DNA from: Acanthamoeba sp. SK_2022b
Taxonomy: Eukaryota; Discosea; Longamoebia; Acanthamoebidae
Assembly (NCBI GenBank): GCA_027943245.1
Contig: JANDJZ010000900.1
Span: forward strand, 1 to 13,364
Direction of reading: 5' to 3'
Length of the DNA: 13,364 nucleotides
The position numbers and the translations under genes were made by a program. The notes under the pieces are model-generated. The model ran no database searches. It saw nothing but the letters and a program-made list of their open reading frames with translations, and was not told the origin of the DNA. Below are positions 1 to 10,129 of the stretch, piece by piece (positions within the stretch are counted from its first letter, which is position 1; each line of letters opens with the position of its first letter).

Positions 1-237
1 GGCCTGTTGAAGGGCGCGGCCCAGTTCGGCCTGGTCAAGCTGTCCGCTCCTGTCGGTGTCGATGGCGCTGAACCAGGCTGTGTGAGTTGCCCAAGTTAGT
101 TTCTTTTGTCTTCAACTGCAGTTGGCTAGAAGGTAAGGATGTGGTCCCCCACCTTGAATCTGGCTGATGAGCTGCGAGTCGGTGCCGTAGTAGGAGGCAA
201 ACCAAGGACGCTGGGCTCCCCAAGTAGGCTGCTGCAT
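1..237 (-). CDS. EF-hand (penta-EF-hand-like) calcium-binding protein, 5' part only
   Basis: Two exons are visible on the minus strand: 237-153 (from the ATG at 237-235) and 77-1, where the gene leaves the window. The intron 152-78 (75 bp) begins GTGGGG and ends CACACAG; splicing restores a codon (G|CC, Ala). The first exon encodes a short Gln/Trp/Tyr-containing leader beginning MQQPTWGAQRPW. The second encodes helix-loop-helix sequence with the loop DTDRSGQLDQAE, a canonical 12-residue EF-hand loop with Asp at 1, 3 and 9, Gly at 6 and Glu at 12. The preceding WFSAI and following LGRALQQA resemble the first EF-hand of the penta-EF-hand family (ALG-2, sorcin, peflin), which bind calcium and often associate with membranes. 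The subfamily cannot be fixed from 54 residues. The frame is open upstream to 450 without another ATG, so 237 is the likely start. Confidence 0.78.
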
Positions 238-544
238 TGTGTATGGAGGTAGTAGAGGGTTGAGGAAGTACGGGTGTTGTGGCTTGTGGTGACTGTAGAT
301 CTTTGTGGCGCAGCGTTGCGCTTTGTATACGCAGAGGCCGCCTGAGCTGTGGCCCAGCGTCGCTGAATCTTGTCCCTTCCACGGGCAATCATTGATTTTT
401 CGATACAGCGCCAGGATTCGTCGTTGCCTCTCTGCAATCTTGCCCGTCAACCAATCCCGAATTTGCTTGCATTAATTATTTCTCTTGCTTTTCTATTTCT
501 TTTTCTGTAAGGATACAAAAGAAAAGCAAAAAAATGTCTCCGTC
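238..544. promoter_or_regulatory. Spacer: upstream region of the EF-hand gene and 3' flank of dihydropyrimidinase
   Basis: No independent gene is supported here. It holds the 5' UTR and promoter of the minus-strand EF-hand gene (ATG at 237) and the 3' flank of the dihydropyrimidinase gene, whose stop is at 547-545. Bases 465-535 are AT-rich and purine/pyrimidine-biased, which is typical of the spacers in this window. I do not see a canonical AATAAA on the minus strand just past the dihydropyrimidinase stop; an AAATAATTAATG stretch lies about 60-80 nt beyond it. Confidence 0.5.
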
Positions 545-2740
<2,196 letters not shown>

Positions 2741-2984
2741 GCTTGTGATAGTGTCAAAGGACCGGTGTTCCTTGTCTGCTGTGCCGTGCTACGATAACAA
2801 TGGATGATTGATTTCGGCGAGGTTCGAACCGGCGGCTCCTGCCCTGTTGTCGACCACCTGGTAACCCGCGATCGAGTTGACAAAACTTGCAACGGTTGCG
2901 CTGTGTTATAATTACATAATTATATAATTAGTTTTCAATAACTCAAAACAGCGTTTTTTTCTCTCATTGAGCCCAGCACACAAG
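2741..2984. promoter_or_regulatory. Divergent promoter region between dihydropyrimidinase and the coiled-coil gene
   Basis: The two start codons face away from each other across 244 bp (ATG 2740 on minus, ATG 2985 on plus). Bases 2905-2940 are very AT-rich and hold TATA-like strings (TTATAATTAC, TTATATAATTA) 50-80 bp upstream of the plus-strand ATG. A palindromic GGTTCGAACC near 2831 resembles a tRNA T-loop or Pol III B box, but no tRNA fold closes around it. That a shared promoter drives both genes is inference from position only. Confidence 0.55.
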
Positions 2985-3818
2985 ATGGAATCGGGAGGAG
3001 AAACGGTGGGCGATTTGTTGCACGCGAGACGTCAACATAAGGCGAATGCTGCCGCCATGGCTGGATTGAGCCTCGATTCTCGGGTCGGGAATCGGTTGGC
3101 CCCCCGCTCGCCCCGAAACGGAGGCGACTCCGATCAAAAGAAGCGTCAAGGCAAGAGCCTCTCGCGAAGCGCCTCGAAATCGAAAGACGAAGGGGAGCTG
3201 GACGACGTGGATGATGAAGGAGAGGAATGGGAGGAGGAAACCACCATCGACGACGACGAGGATGACTACGACGATGAGAAAAAGCAAGTCGAGGCCGCAT
3301 CGCGCATCTTCTACAAGTCCCAGAGCGTGGCCGAGCTTCTCGGCGCGCCCGTTTCGAAAGCGAGCAAGGCTGCAGCCAGTAGTGGCCCTGCCCCCTCCGA
3401 GAGCAGCACGCCGGCCGTCACGCTCGCGACGTTGACCGAGGGCGGCGCCTCGCCGTCCGCCACCGCGGCGGCCGCCCACGAGGAGCGGTTGAACGAGCTG
3501 GTCAAGCGGCGCCAGGAGATGGTGCGGCTGGAGACCAAGCTGAAGGGCCTGGAGGAGGCCCTTGCCGCCGAACGCACCGAGCTGCGGCGGCTGGAGAGCC
3601 AGCTCCCGCCTGCCGCCAGCCGCTTCACCACCCTCATCGCCACCAAGTCGTCGACGGCCCTGCTGCAGCTGCGCGACGAGCAGCTCGCCGCCAAGGCCGC
3701 CAAGGAGCGCCGGAAGCAGGAGCGTGCGGACAAGAAGAAGGCCAAGGAAGCCAAGCGCAAGTCGAACATCACCGCCAGCAGCGGCCACCCAAGCACGGCG
3801 ACACTGGGCGACCTGTAG
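2985..3818 (+). CDS. Acidic/coiled-coil protein of unknown function, single exon, 277 aa
   Basis: The single uninterrupted frame starts at ATG 2985 (context CAAGATGG, giving MESGGETVGDLL) and ends at TAG 3816-3818. The frame is open slightly upstream but only from a TTG, so 2985 is chosen. Layout by residue: about 1-70, basic and Ser-rich with KSLSRSASKSK; about 70-105, a strongly acidic run with DDVDDEGEEWEEE and IDDDEDDYDD; about 105-165, Ala/Ser/Pro-rich linker; about 165-265, a long helical, probably coiled-coil region (RRQEMVRLETKLKGLEEAL, then Ala/Lys/Arg-rich KAAKERRKQERADKKKAK). There is no signal peptide or membrane segment. I do not recognise a family; the lysine-rich tail could be a nuclear localisation or nucleic-acid-binding element, but that is a guess. 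A decayed partial copy of bases 3455-3758 lies at 10790-10916 plus 11702-11890 on the minus strand. Confidence 0.85.
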   Translation: MESGGETVGDLLHARRQHKANAAAMAGLSLDSRVGNRLAPRSPRNGGDSDQKKRQGKSLSRSASKSKDEGELDDVDDEGEEWEEETTIDDDEDDYDDEKKQVEAASRIFYKSQSVAELLGAPVSKASKAAASSGPAPSESSTPAVTLATLTEGGASPSATAAAAHEERLNELVKRRQEMVRLETKLKGLEEALAAERTELRRLESQLPPAASRFTTLIATKSSTALLQLRDEQLAAKAAKERRKQERADKKKAKEAKRKSNITASSGHPSTATLGDL

Positions 3819-4080
3819 CATGTAACGTCTACTGACATGGAACACGACTGGCGGGGCAGCGGGTGTCATTACATCACCTCTTCGTGGAGAAGAACTTTAG
3901 CATCATTAAAAGGCGCGGGCAAGACTTTATCATGTTAAACAAGAAGATGACATCGCACACAGCGGTAAGAAGCGGCCGTGTTGAATCAGTGCTGCGAGCG
4001 TGCGGTCTCCAGTCTGGCCCGGGCGTTCTTCAGTTGAGGTTGCGGAAAAGGTGGTCGCAAATGACATGCATGCCTGCAGG
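3819..4080. other. Convergent 3' spacer
   Basis: This lies between the stop of the coiled-coil gene (plus) and the probable stop of the next minus-strand gene. It holds an AT-rich part around 3885-3950. On the minus strand 4070-3960 contains a frame ending QLKNARARLETARSQH, which could be an alternative last exon of the minus-strand gene. I could not link it with a convincing splice pair. Confidence 0.4.
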
Positions 4081-4947
4081 TCATGTGTGAGTAGTTGTGG
4101 ACAGCACAGTGTGAACGGGAGGAGAACGGAGCATACAGGGTACTGCCTGCGGCATGCCGATGGAGTCCACCAATGCATGGCATAAGTCGGGCAGAGCACT
4201 GGAGAAGAGAAGAAGCAAGTCAATGTAAACACAGTCGAGCTGAAGGGCTGGAAGGAAGAATGTACATCCGGCTTTCAAGCAACGCCAGCTCTGCTTGGCC
4301 AGCCTTAGCCGCGTTGAAGAGGAAAGGATCCAGAAGCCCACCCGAGCTAGCATTGGCCAACTGCTGACGGAGCTGCTGAACTCTTTCACGGTCATTGCTC
4401 AGACTTCTGTGGTAGAGGTGGGCAAGTTCTCTGTAACACAGGCCCGATTAGTCTTGCAAGACAACAATGCGTGTGGCTGGGGATGTGTGTACCCCCACTC
4501 GCTCAAAGTACAGACCACATATATCACTTTGAGTTTCTGGAGCCTGCCCTCCTTCTGCAGTTCATGGAGCCTTTTCATGATGGCCGGGGCAACCGTCTGA
4601 GACTGCACAAGGGACCGGTCCAACCTACACGCACGTAAATTGCGCTACACTTAAACCAAGAAGAAAGTGTGTAGGATAACATACGGGATGGCAAAGCAAT
4701 CCTGCAGTGCTCTGGCGTAGACTGGTTTATCTGCCTTGAAAAACGTAGAGCAAAGGATGCCATCGCGGGGCTGCTTGGCCATATCAGTGCACTTGCACTT
4801 ACCCAAGTATTTGCGGGCCAGCACATTGCGTAGCGACTCTTCATTCTAAAGCAGAACGTCAGAGCTCTCTTAAGCTGCTCGGCTCTCTCTTAGATACGAA
4901 CGTACCAGAAGCAACAGCTGAGTGACGTCGGCAGGGTGGTTGTCCAT
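4081..4947 (-). CDS. Spliced gene of unknown family, about 180 aa
   Basis: Start ATG 4947 (context GCCATGG). Exons: 4947-4906, 4845-4803, 4730-4685, 4624-4493, 4430-4266, then a last exon probably from about 4210 to a TGA at 4083-4081. The first four introns are 60-72 bp and GT-AG (donors GTACGT, GTAAGT, GTATGT, GTACAC), and all phases agree. The product starts MDNHPADVTQLLLLNEESLR, continues through KPVYARALQDCFAIP and QTVAPAIMKRLHELQKEGRL, then a helical stretch with HRSLSNDRERVQQLRQQL and LLDPFLFNAAKAGQ. It is rich in Leu, Gln, Arg and Glu, lacks signal peptide or membrane segments, and probably forms helices or a coiled coil. I do not recognise a family. The first five exons are supported by phase and codon logic; the 3' end is uncertain, and a different last exon near 3990-4070 is possible. 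Confidence 0.65.
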
Positions 4948-5118
4948 GGCTGGTGTTGCTGTTGAGGTGCAGGAGGTTGCTTGTGGTTTGTGTTGTTACG
5001 ACGGCGAGTGTTGAACACAAAGAAGGACGCCGCTACTTATAGTCTGCACTTGTGTTAAGAAGGCGTTCGGGTGCACTTTGCCTGCGCCTGCAGGCGACCG
5101 CCAAGCGCGGGAAACACC
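4948..5118 (-). promoter_or_regulatory. Upstream region of the 4947 gene, with TATA-like CTATAAGT
   Basis: This is the 5' flank of the minus-strand gene starting at 4947. On the minus strand, CTATAAGT (5042-5035) lies about 90 nt before the ATG, a plausible TATA-like element. No ORF in this stretch looks coding. Confidence 0.45.
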
Positions 5119-5353
5119 CGCTACACGCAAGCCGAGCGCGCTACACGCACTTTATTGGCGACACCGTACGCGCGAGCGGGAAGCGAGCTGGCCGCTACAC
5201 GCAAGACAAGCGCGCTACACGCACTTTGTTGGCGACACAGTGCGCGCGGGAAGCGAGCTGGCCGCTACACGCAAGACGAGCGCGCTACACGCACTTGTTT
5301 GGTGACGCAGTGCGCGCGGGAAGCGAGCTGGCCGCTACACGCAAGACCAGCGT
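5119..5353 (+). repeat. Minisatellite, 70-74 bp unit, three full copies plus a partial
   Basis: Units begin CGCTACACGCAAG at 5119, 5193, 5263 and 5333 (periods 74, 70, 70; the last is cut off after about 20 bp). Each full unit holds the word CTACACGCA twice, 20 bp apart, followed by an ACTTTGTTGGCGACAC-like part and GCGGGAAGCGAGCTGGC. The array marks the boundary between the ordinary genes to the left and the fragment-rich region to the right. The frame stays open across it in several frames only because the unit lacks stops; I do not call it coding. Confidence 0.93.
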
Positions 5354-5367
5354 ACCCGTCGACGGGC

Positions 5368-6084
5368 CAGTACAAACAACATAGAGGGCCCAGTAAGCGT
5401 TAGTATGGCCAGTCGGGCAGGTCATGCGTCCGGACTGGCTGTCAGGGGTTGGTCGGCGGATCGCCGCCAGCTCTGTGCCGCCTCCGCCTGCACAGCTGAC
5501 CCTTTTCTTGCTACTTTTGCTCATGCGCAACGAAGCTCACAAGCATTGCGCGATGTGAGGCGTTCAGGTAGTGCCCTTTCATGGAAGCTGGTCAACCGGG
5601 TGGTAGGCCCAGACGCCTACCGGTCCATGCCCTCACCGCTCGCCGAGGTGGAGGGCGGCCAGGCGGCGATGAACGTGTAGCTCTCCATGGAGGAGACCTA
5701 CGCCGACATGCACACCGCCCAACAACCGTCCGCCTAACTATACGTTACATCCCCCCTTTGCTTTGGTGTGCGTGTGCGTGTGCGTGTGCGTGTGCGTGTG
5801 CGTGCGCGTGTGCGTGTGCGTGTGCGTGCGCGTGCGTGTGAGTGCGTGCGTGCGTGCGCGCGCGGGCGCGCGCGTTCGTGGGTGCTTACGCATGAATGGC
5901 GCGGTCCAGGTCGATCATGCGCGAATGCAAATTGTACTGCATTGTGCCGTTCATATCAACTCCTACAACGATCGCTCCAGAGCAGACCTGGTGCGTATCA
6001 ATCTGTTGGCCCGAAGATTACCATCATGCGCACTCCAACGCCCACCCCTACTCGCGCAGCAGCATGCCGAATAGTAGAACTCGG
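5368..6084 (-). pseudogene. Block B, copy 1: fragment of an unrecognised spliced gene with a GTGCGT array
   Basis: This block recurs at 9239-9650 and 10922-11383. On the minus strand it looks like exon, intron, exon. An open stretch about 6005-5890 reads ...SGAIVVGVDMNGTM and ...MIDLDRAIHA and ends at a strong donor, GTAAGC (5889-5884). The putative intron holds a (GTGCGT)n-type array. A second stretch about 5695-5630 reads MESYTFIAAWPPSTSASGEG. A third, about 5490-5390, reads GTELAAIRRPTP and GHTNAYWALYVV. The frames are broken between copies, so it is treated as decayed. I do not recognise the protein. In this copy the block runs directly into the DnaJ fragment at about 6085. The extra segment about 5541-5611 is absent from copy 3. 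Confidence 0.55.
5764..5880 (+). repeat. (GTGCGT)n-type imperfect microsatellite
   Basis: GTGCGT and GTGTGC units repeat for about 115 bp, degrading to CGTGCG and GCGCGC at the right end. It lies in the putative intron of block B copy 1. The homologous place carries pure (TG)n in copy 2 and a short GTGCGT run in copy 3. Confidence 0.9.
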
Positions 6085-7196
6085 TATCGCTGGAGGACCT
6101 CTACAACGGCAAGACGACCAAGCTCGCCCTCCGCAAGAACGTCAGCTGCCGTCTGAAGTGGGTGCGCTCTCCCCTCCCTCCAATTCGACCACCTCGTTGC
6201 TTTGAAGTCTCTGAGACTCTGAACTGACGACATGTCTGTTGTTGGTTGGTTGTGTTGTTCAAATCCACAGCAAGGGAGGCAAGAATCCGGACTCCGTGGT
6301 GAAGGCGTGCGATGGACGCAAGGGCAGCGGAGTGAAGGTGACGCTGCGACAGCTGGCCCCGGGATGGTGCAGCAGCTGCGGAGCGTGTGCACATAGTGCC
6401 GAGGGCAGGGCGAGGTGATCAAGGAGAAGGACTGCTGCAAGTAGTGCCGCGGCAACAAGGTGGTGCAGGAGGAGAAGGTGCTAGATATCCGCATCGACAA
6501 GGGCATGCGGCACAAGCAGAAGATCGTCTTCACCGGCGAAGGCGACCAGGAAGTATTGTCCTCGCCCTCCTCCTTCTCCTTTTACAACAGCACACGGTGC
6601 CCATGCTCACTGTTCTCTTCTCTCTGTGCGTGTGTGCGTGAGTGTGACAGCCGGACGTGTTCCGGGAGACGTGATCATCGTGCTGCAGGAGGCCGAGCAC
6701 CCTAAGTTCAAGCGCAGCGACGCCGATCTGCTGGTGGAGCATGAGATCACGCTCTTCGAGGCCCTGTGCGCTTCGAGTTCGTGCTCACCCACCTCGACGG
6801 CCGCACGCTGCTGGTCAAGTCCAACCCGGGCGAGATCATCAAGCCGGGCGACGTCAAGGAGATCCCCGGCGAGGGCGTGCCCATGTGGAAGCAGCCCTTT
6901 GACAAGGGCCTCCTCATCATCAAGTTCAACATCAAGTTCCCCGAAGCCATCTCCCCAGACGCCGCCAAGGTATCGCACAACCCACCCGTCGAACGAACAT
7001 ACAAACAAACATCAACAAACGGCGACCCCCTCACACTCGCTACGCTCACGCGCGCGCAGGTGCTGCAAACAGTTTCGCCCAACCCCGAGCCCCTGCCGCC
7101 TCTGCACATGGGCGAGTACGAGGAGGCCTTCCTTCAGGTAACGAACCTTCTTTTGGACCCTCGCGTCGGTGTCGGCTCGCTGACTGACTCACTCGC

Positions 7197-7276
<80 letters not shown>

Positions 7277-7380
7277 TGTCTCTGCAGGACTACGGCACGT
7301 CGGAGCGCGCGAGCGGCAACCACGGCCACCCCAGGCGCGAGGCCTACGATGAGGACGAGGAGCACGGCCCGCGCTGTTGA
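6085..7380 (+). pseudogene. DnaJ/Hsp40 type I (DNAJA-like) pseudogene, lacking the J domain
   Basis: Hsp40 co-chaperones of this class stimulate Hsp70 and bind unfolded protein. Exon remains: 6085-6157 (SLEDLYNGKTTKLALRKNVS), 6271-6552 (zinc-finger region and TGEGDQE), 6651-6969 ([15 protein letters not shown] to NIKFPEAISPDAAK), 7060-7137 and 7288-7380 ([14 protein letters not shown], stop). Introns are 6158-6270, 6553-6650, 6970-7059 and 7138-7287. The J domain and Gly/Phe region are missing. Lesions: one-base deletions near 6362, 6663 and 6770; TAG at 6394-6396 and 6442-6444, each just before the second Cys of a CxxC pair; and a zinc Cys replaced by Arg (CGC 6317-6319). The first CxxCxGxG is also degraded at the exon junction. 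Retained introns rule out a processed copy. The last codons merge with the importin fragment at 7369-7383. Confidence 0.93.
7199..7275 (+). repeat. (GT)38 microsatellite in the last DnaJ intron
   Basis: This is an uninterrupted GT run within intron 7138-7287 of the DnaJ pseudogene, ending about 12 bp before the CTGCAG acceptor. Confidence 0.97.
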
Positions 7381-7860
7381 CAATGCACTGGGTCTGAGCG
7401 TCGTCACCGGTAACGATGTTGCCCACAGCGCTGAGGGCGGGCACCACCACGGTGTACGAGGGATGCCTGGAGGAGAGGGAAAGGCTCGTCTGTTGATCAG
7501 CCTGCGTGCATGCAGTCGTAGGGCCTTAGGTCGTGGACGTACTGGAGGAGCTAGACCAAGCGGCGGCAGGCGCCAGCCTCGGTGACGGCCTGGATCCTGT
7601 CGTTGCCGCCGTCGGAGAGATGGGACAGCCCAGCAAGCATCGCCAAGCGCCTCCACGTCACTCGAGTAGAGGAGACGCGCGAGGGAAGGGAGAGCGGGAC
7701 TGACGAGCTCGAAGGGCGGCTGGGGCTTGCCGCGGCACAAGTTGGAGAGGGCCCAGTTAGCATTCCTGAGCAGCGAGAGCTGGGAAGTGCACGAGAGGAC
7801 CCGCAGCGTTGTGCTGAAGGACCAGGTCGCGGCACGGGGGCGAATCACCGCCTATGCCGA
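7369..7860 (-). pseudogene. Importin-alpha (karyopherin-alpha) fragment, armadillo repeats, decayed
   Basis: Importin-alpha carries classical nuclear-localisation-signal cargo with importin-beta. On the minus strand the fragment reads from about 7860: [15 protein letters not shown], then [36 protein letters not shown] and, after an intron (7542-7467, donor GTACGT, acceptor TCCAG), [17 protein letters not shown] and AQTQCIVNS. These are the conserved armadillo repeats in the middle of the protein (about 110 residues of the usual 500-550). Lesions: a frameshift near 7770, another near 7630 (in [14 protein letters not shown]), and GAG to TAG at 7553-7551. Both ends are cut: it meets the DnaJ fragment tail to tail at about 7375 and gives way to repeat R1 after about 7860. 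Confidence 0.93.
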
Positions 7861-7883
7861 GATGGTCCGGAATTTTGGCAACG

Positions 7884-8512
7884 AAAACAAAGAAAAGGGT
7901 GAAGGAAAACCTGCGCTGCGACATTTGCCAAAACAGGACAAGTCCAAAAAAGGAGAGTCAGGAGGAGCCGTTACAGCTGGGTGGGACTCGAACGCACGAT
8001 CTCACGACCAAGTGCGCCGAGCGAGCCATTACCGCTGGCGGGTTCCCTTGTTTTACAGCTCCTTTTCTCTCCTTAGCCACCCCTTTTCGACGCACGATTC
8101 TGCTGGTTTCCCTGCGCTCACAGGCTGCTTTTTTCAGCATGATGCGTAGTCCAGGCGGCACATTACGCACAGACTACGCATGCGGGAGAGCAAGCTTGCC
8201 GCTGTGCGCTGGACACGCTCTCAAACGGCCACCAGGGTATCCTCAGTCCCCCTTTGACTTGATTCCCTCTTTCCAGCATGTTTAAAGGTGGATTGCTCGC
8301 AAGCAGCCCTGTTTTTATCTGTTGGATGAATGTAATTTATTGGATATGTGCGCCTCCCTGACGCCACCAGCACACTCGCCCAGGCGAATCTCATGCAGAG
8401 AGGCGCAATACCAACGTTGTGCTACCAACAGAGAGCTAGGCGACCACTCTCACATACGCGTATGGACGCCCAGAGAAAAATAATCATAAAAAATAATCAT
8501 AAAATATTCCAC
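7884..8512 (+). mobile_element. Repeat R1, copy 1, with tRNA-like core at 7970-8037
   Basis: R1 is a dispersed repeat with five copies here. Its core, 7970-8100, is identical base for base in copies 1-4. Read on the minus strand, 8037-7970 is tRNA-like: TGGCTCGCTCGG resembles a Pol III A box and GTTCGAGTCCC a B box, and a T6 run follows 18 nt after the unit (A6 at 7946-7951 on plus). A canonical cloverleaf does not close well; instead GCGCAC pairs with GTGCGT. To the right the repeat continues through ACGCACAGACTACGCATGCG (about 8168), CCTGACGCCACCAGCAC (about 8358) and an AT-rich end (8475-8510) with two copies of AATAATCATAAA. It is the inverted partner of copy 4. Confidence 0.8.
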
Positions 8513-8523
8513 ACGCGTATGGA
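8456..8523 (+). repeat. 11-bp direct repeats bracketing the AT-rich end of R1 copy 1, then a hairpin
   Basis: ACGCGTATGGA occurs at 8456-8466 and 8513-8523 on either side of a 46-bp AT-rich stretch. Just to the right, GCACGCACAGTGCGTGC (about 8539-8555) is a near-perfect inverted repeat able to form a short hairpin. Either could mark the end of the element, but neither is proof of a target-site duplication. Confidence 0.6.
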
Positions 8524-8598
8524 GAGGAAGAGAGCAGCGCACGCACAGTGCGTGCAGTGTCAGTAGTGAGGCCAATGGCCAGCTGCCAGCGGCGACGT

Positions 8599-9238
8599 GC
8601 TCGAACACGCCCTGCATGATCGGGCGCGCCAAATGAGGCGTCACCTGCTACGCGTTTCGTTTCATTTGACACGACTATATCGCCAATGGCAGGAGCGAGC
8701 GAGCATGCCCAACCTGCTGCTGCTTGTGATGCTGGTCAGCGGCCTCTTGCCAGGGCTGGGCGGGCGAGGCGGGTGGACGGCCAGGAGGGACTCGATGGCC
8801 TTGCTCACCCCATCAGCAACAGAGAGATAAATGAAGGAGAAAATAGTGCGAGTCGAGAAGCGCGTACATGTGCCCTTGCTGAGCACGGCAGGCTGCGCCA
8901 GGCCCAGCACGGAGATGCCGTTCGATCGCGAGGCACACACGAGGCCGCTATGGAATGGAAAGGCGCCGGGTGAGTAGCGGAGCGAATGTCCGCAAGGGAC
9001 ACGGGAGACATAAAGCGAGAGAGGGAGGGAGGGAGGGAGGGAGGGAGGGAGAGAGCGCGCGTACAGAGAGGCGGCGCCGACGAGGGGGCAGCCGATCTTG
9101 TGGGCGATGGCCGCCTTGGCGTTGCTTGGGAGCGAGGGCCCCTGGAAGGCCATGTAGGAGGCCTCGCTCGCCTTCACGCCCTGCACCTCGAACGCCTTGG
9201 CCACGCCCGCCTGGAGCCAGCGCGCGGGTGGCAGCCCT
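8599..9238 (-). pseudogene. Purine nucleoside phosphorylase-like C-terminal fragment, copy 1
   Basis: Purine nucleoside phosphorylase cleaves purine nucleosides with phosphate. On the minus strand from 9238: ARWLQAGVAKAFEVQGVKAS, then ASYMAFQGPSLPSNAKAAIA and HKIGCPLVGAAS. A putative intron follows (GTACGC donor at about 9063, CATTCCATAG acceptor at about 8951). Next come GLVCASRSNGISVLGLAQPA and, after a second intron, SKAIESLLAVHPP. The order fits the family: a GPS-x-x-(T/S)-x-AE-like substrate loop, then the G-A/M-S region, then the G-L-x-V-L-G strand, then a final helix. No start is present. A second, more damaged copy lies at 10130-10690. The protein is divergent, so identification rests on motif order; another member of the nucleoside phosphorylase fold is possible. 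Confidence 0.6.
9021..9051 (+). repeat. (GGGA)n tract
   Basis: Seven GGGA units lie in the putative intron of the nucleoside phosphorylase fragment. The four or more closely spaced G3 runs could form a G-quadruplex. The homologous place in the second copy carries (GA)n instead. Confidence 0.9.
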
Positions 9239-9397
9239 GACGCCTACCGGTCCATGCCCTCACTGCTCGCCGAGGTGGAGGGTGGCCAGGCGGCGATGAA
9301 CATGTAGCTCTCCATGGAGGAGACCTTCCCCGACCGAAGGCACATGCACACCGCCCAATAACCATCCGCCTCTCTGTATGTTACCCCTCCCCTGTGC

Positions 9398-9473
<76 letters not shown>

Positions 9474-9650
9474 TCGTGCTTGCTTACGCAATGCCTGAAT
9501 ACAACGACCGCTCCAGAGCAAAAGGAACTGGTGCTGTTTTTATCTTGTTGGCTGGCACGAAGATGCCCTTCCACCACGTGTTCTCATGCGCACTCAGACA
9601 CCCACTAGTCGCCCAGCAGCAAGGCTAATAGAAAGGCGATCTCTACCCTC
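9239..9650 (-). pseudogene. Block B, copy 2, with internal deletion
   Basis: Homologous to 5612-6084. On the minus strand, 9590-9490 reads NTWWKGIFVPANKIK and ALERSLYSGIA, then meets a GTAAGC donor (about 9488), a (TG)37 array in the putative intron, and MESYMFIAAWPPSTSASSEG (about 9315-9258) before a TAG. Compared with copy 1 it lacks about 60 bp between the ALERSL-encoding part and the donor. It abuts the nucleoside phosphorylase fragment on its left and R1 copy 2 on its right. Protein family not recognised. Confidence 0.5.
9399..9472 (+). repeat. (TG)37 microsatellite in block B copy 2
   Basis: This is an uninterrupted TG array at the position where copy 1 has (GTGCGT)n. Confidence 0.97.
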
Positions 9651-9689
9651 GGTAAGCTTGGTTGTTTTGGCTCGAAAAATGCTTTTTTT

Positions 9690-10120
9690 TGTTTTACGCA
9701 ACAAAGAAAAGGGTGAAGGAAAACCTGCGGTTTGAAAAAACATTTCCTGGGGCCCAAAACAGGGCAAGGCCAAAAAAGGAGAGTCAGGAGGAGCCGTTAC
9801 AGCTGGGTGGGACTCGAACGCACGATCTCACGACCAAGTGCGCCGAGCGAGCCATTACCGCTGGCGGGTTCCCTTGTTTTACAGCTCCTTTTCTCTCCTT
9901 AGCCACCCCTTTTCGACGCACGATTCGGCACCACCAAAGCTGCTGGTTTTCCTTGTCCAGGCTGCATTTTACGCACAGACTACGCATGCGGGAGAGCAAG
10001 CTCGCCGCTTTGCTCCACCGCTGGACACGCTCTCAAACGGCCACCAGGGTATCCTCAGTTTGACTTGATTCCCTGCCCTTTCCAGCGTGTTTAAGTGGAT
10101 TTATCTATCTCGTGCGGAGA
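9690..10120 (+). mobile_element. Repeat R1, copy 2, with tRNA-like core at 9796-9863
   Basis: The left part (AACAAAGAAAAGGGTGAAGG, about 9699) matches copy 1. The 131-bp core is 9796-9926, with A6 at 9772-9777 giving the T-run 18 nt past the tRNA-like unit on the minus strand. The right flank begins GGCACCACCAAAGCTGCTGG, a form shared with copy 3 but not with copies 1 and 4. The match to copy 1 resumes at ACGCACAGACTACGCATGCG and fades near 10120, before the second nucleoside phosphorylase fragment. Confidence 0.8.
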
Positions 10121-10129
10121 AGGCGGCCA

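Noticed and set aside
2815..2880. Possible tRNA gene around GGTTCGAACC
   Set aside because: The T-loop word is palindromic, but the T-stem has mismatches in both orientations and no acceptor stem or anticodon arm closes around it.
5119..5353. CRISPR array
   Set aside because: The whole 70-74 bp unit repeats, including the would-be spacers, and the organism is eukaryotic by its introns.
5612..5700. Plus-strand coding reading of block B (DAYRSMPSPLAEVEGG)
   Set aside because: It meets a TAG in all three copies and has no consistent splice sites, whereas the minus strand has strong GTAAGC and GTAAGT donors next to open frames.
6394..6444. TAG reassigned as a sense codon
   Set aside because: The intact coiled-coil gene ends at TAG, and the DnaJ piece also has three frameshifts and a lost zinc ligand, so it is a pseudogene.
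7199..7275. Frames of alternating Val-Cys or Thr-His over the GT arrays
   Set aside because: They are translations of simple repeats inside introns.
7970..8105. Reading the R1 repeat as protein-coding (open frames such as GGTRTHDLTTKCAERAIT)
   Set aside because: The frames are open in several registers at once because the sequence is a repeat. The exact conservation includes all codon positions, and the tRNA-like boxes explain the conservation better.
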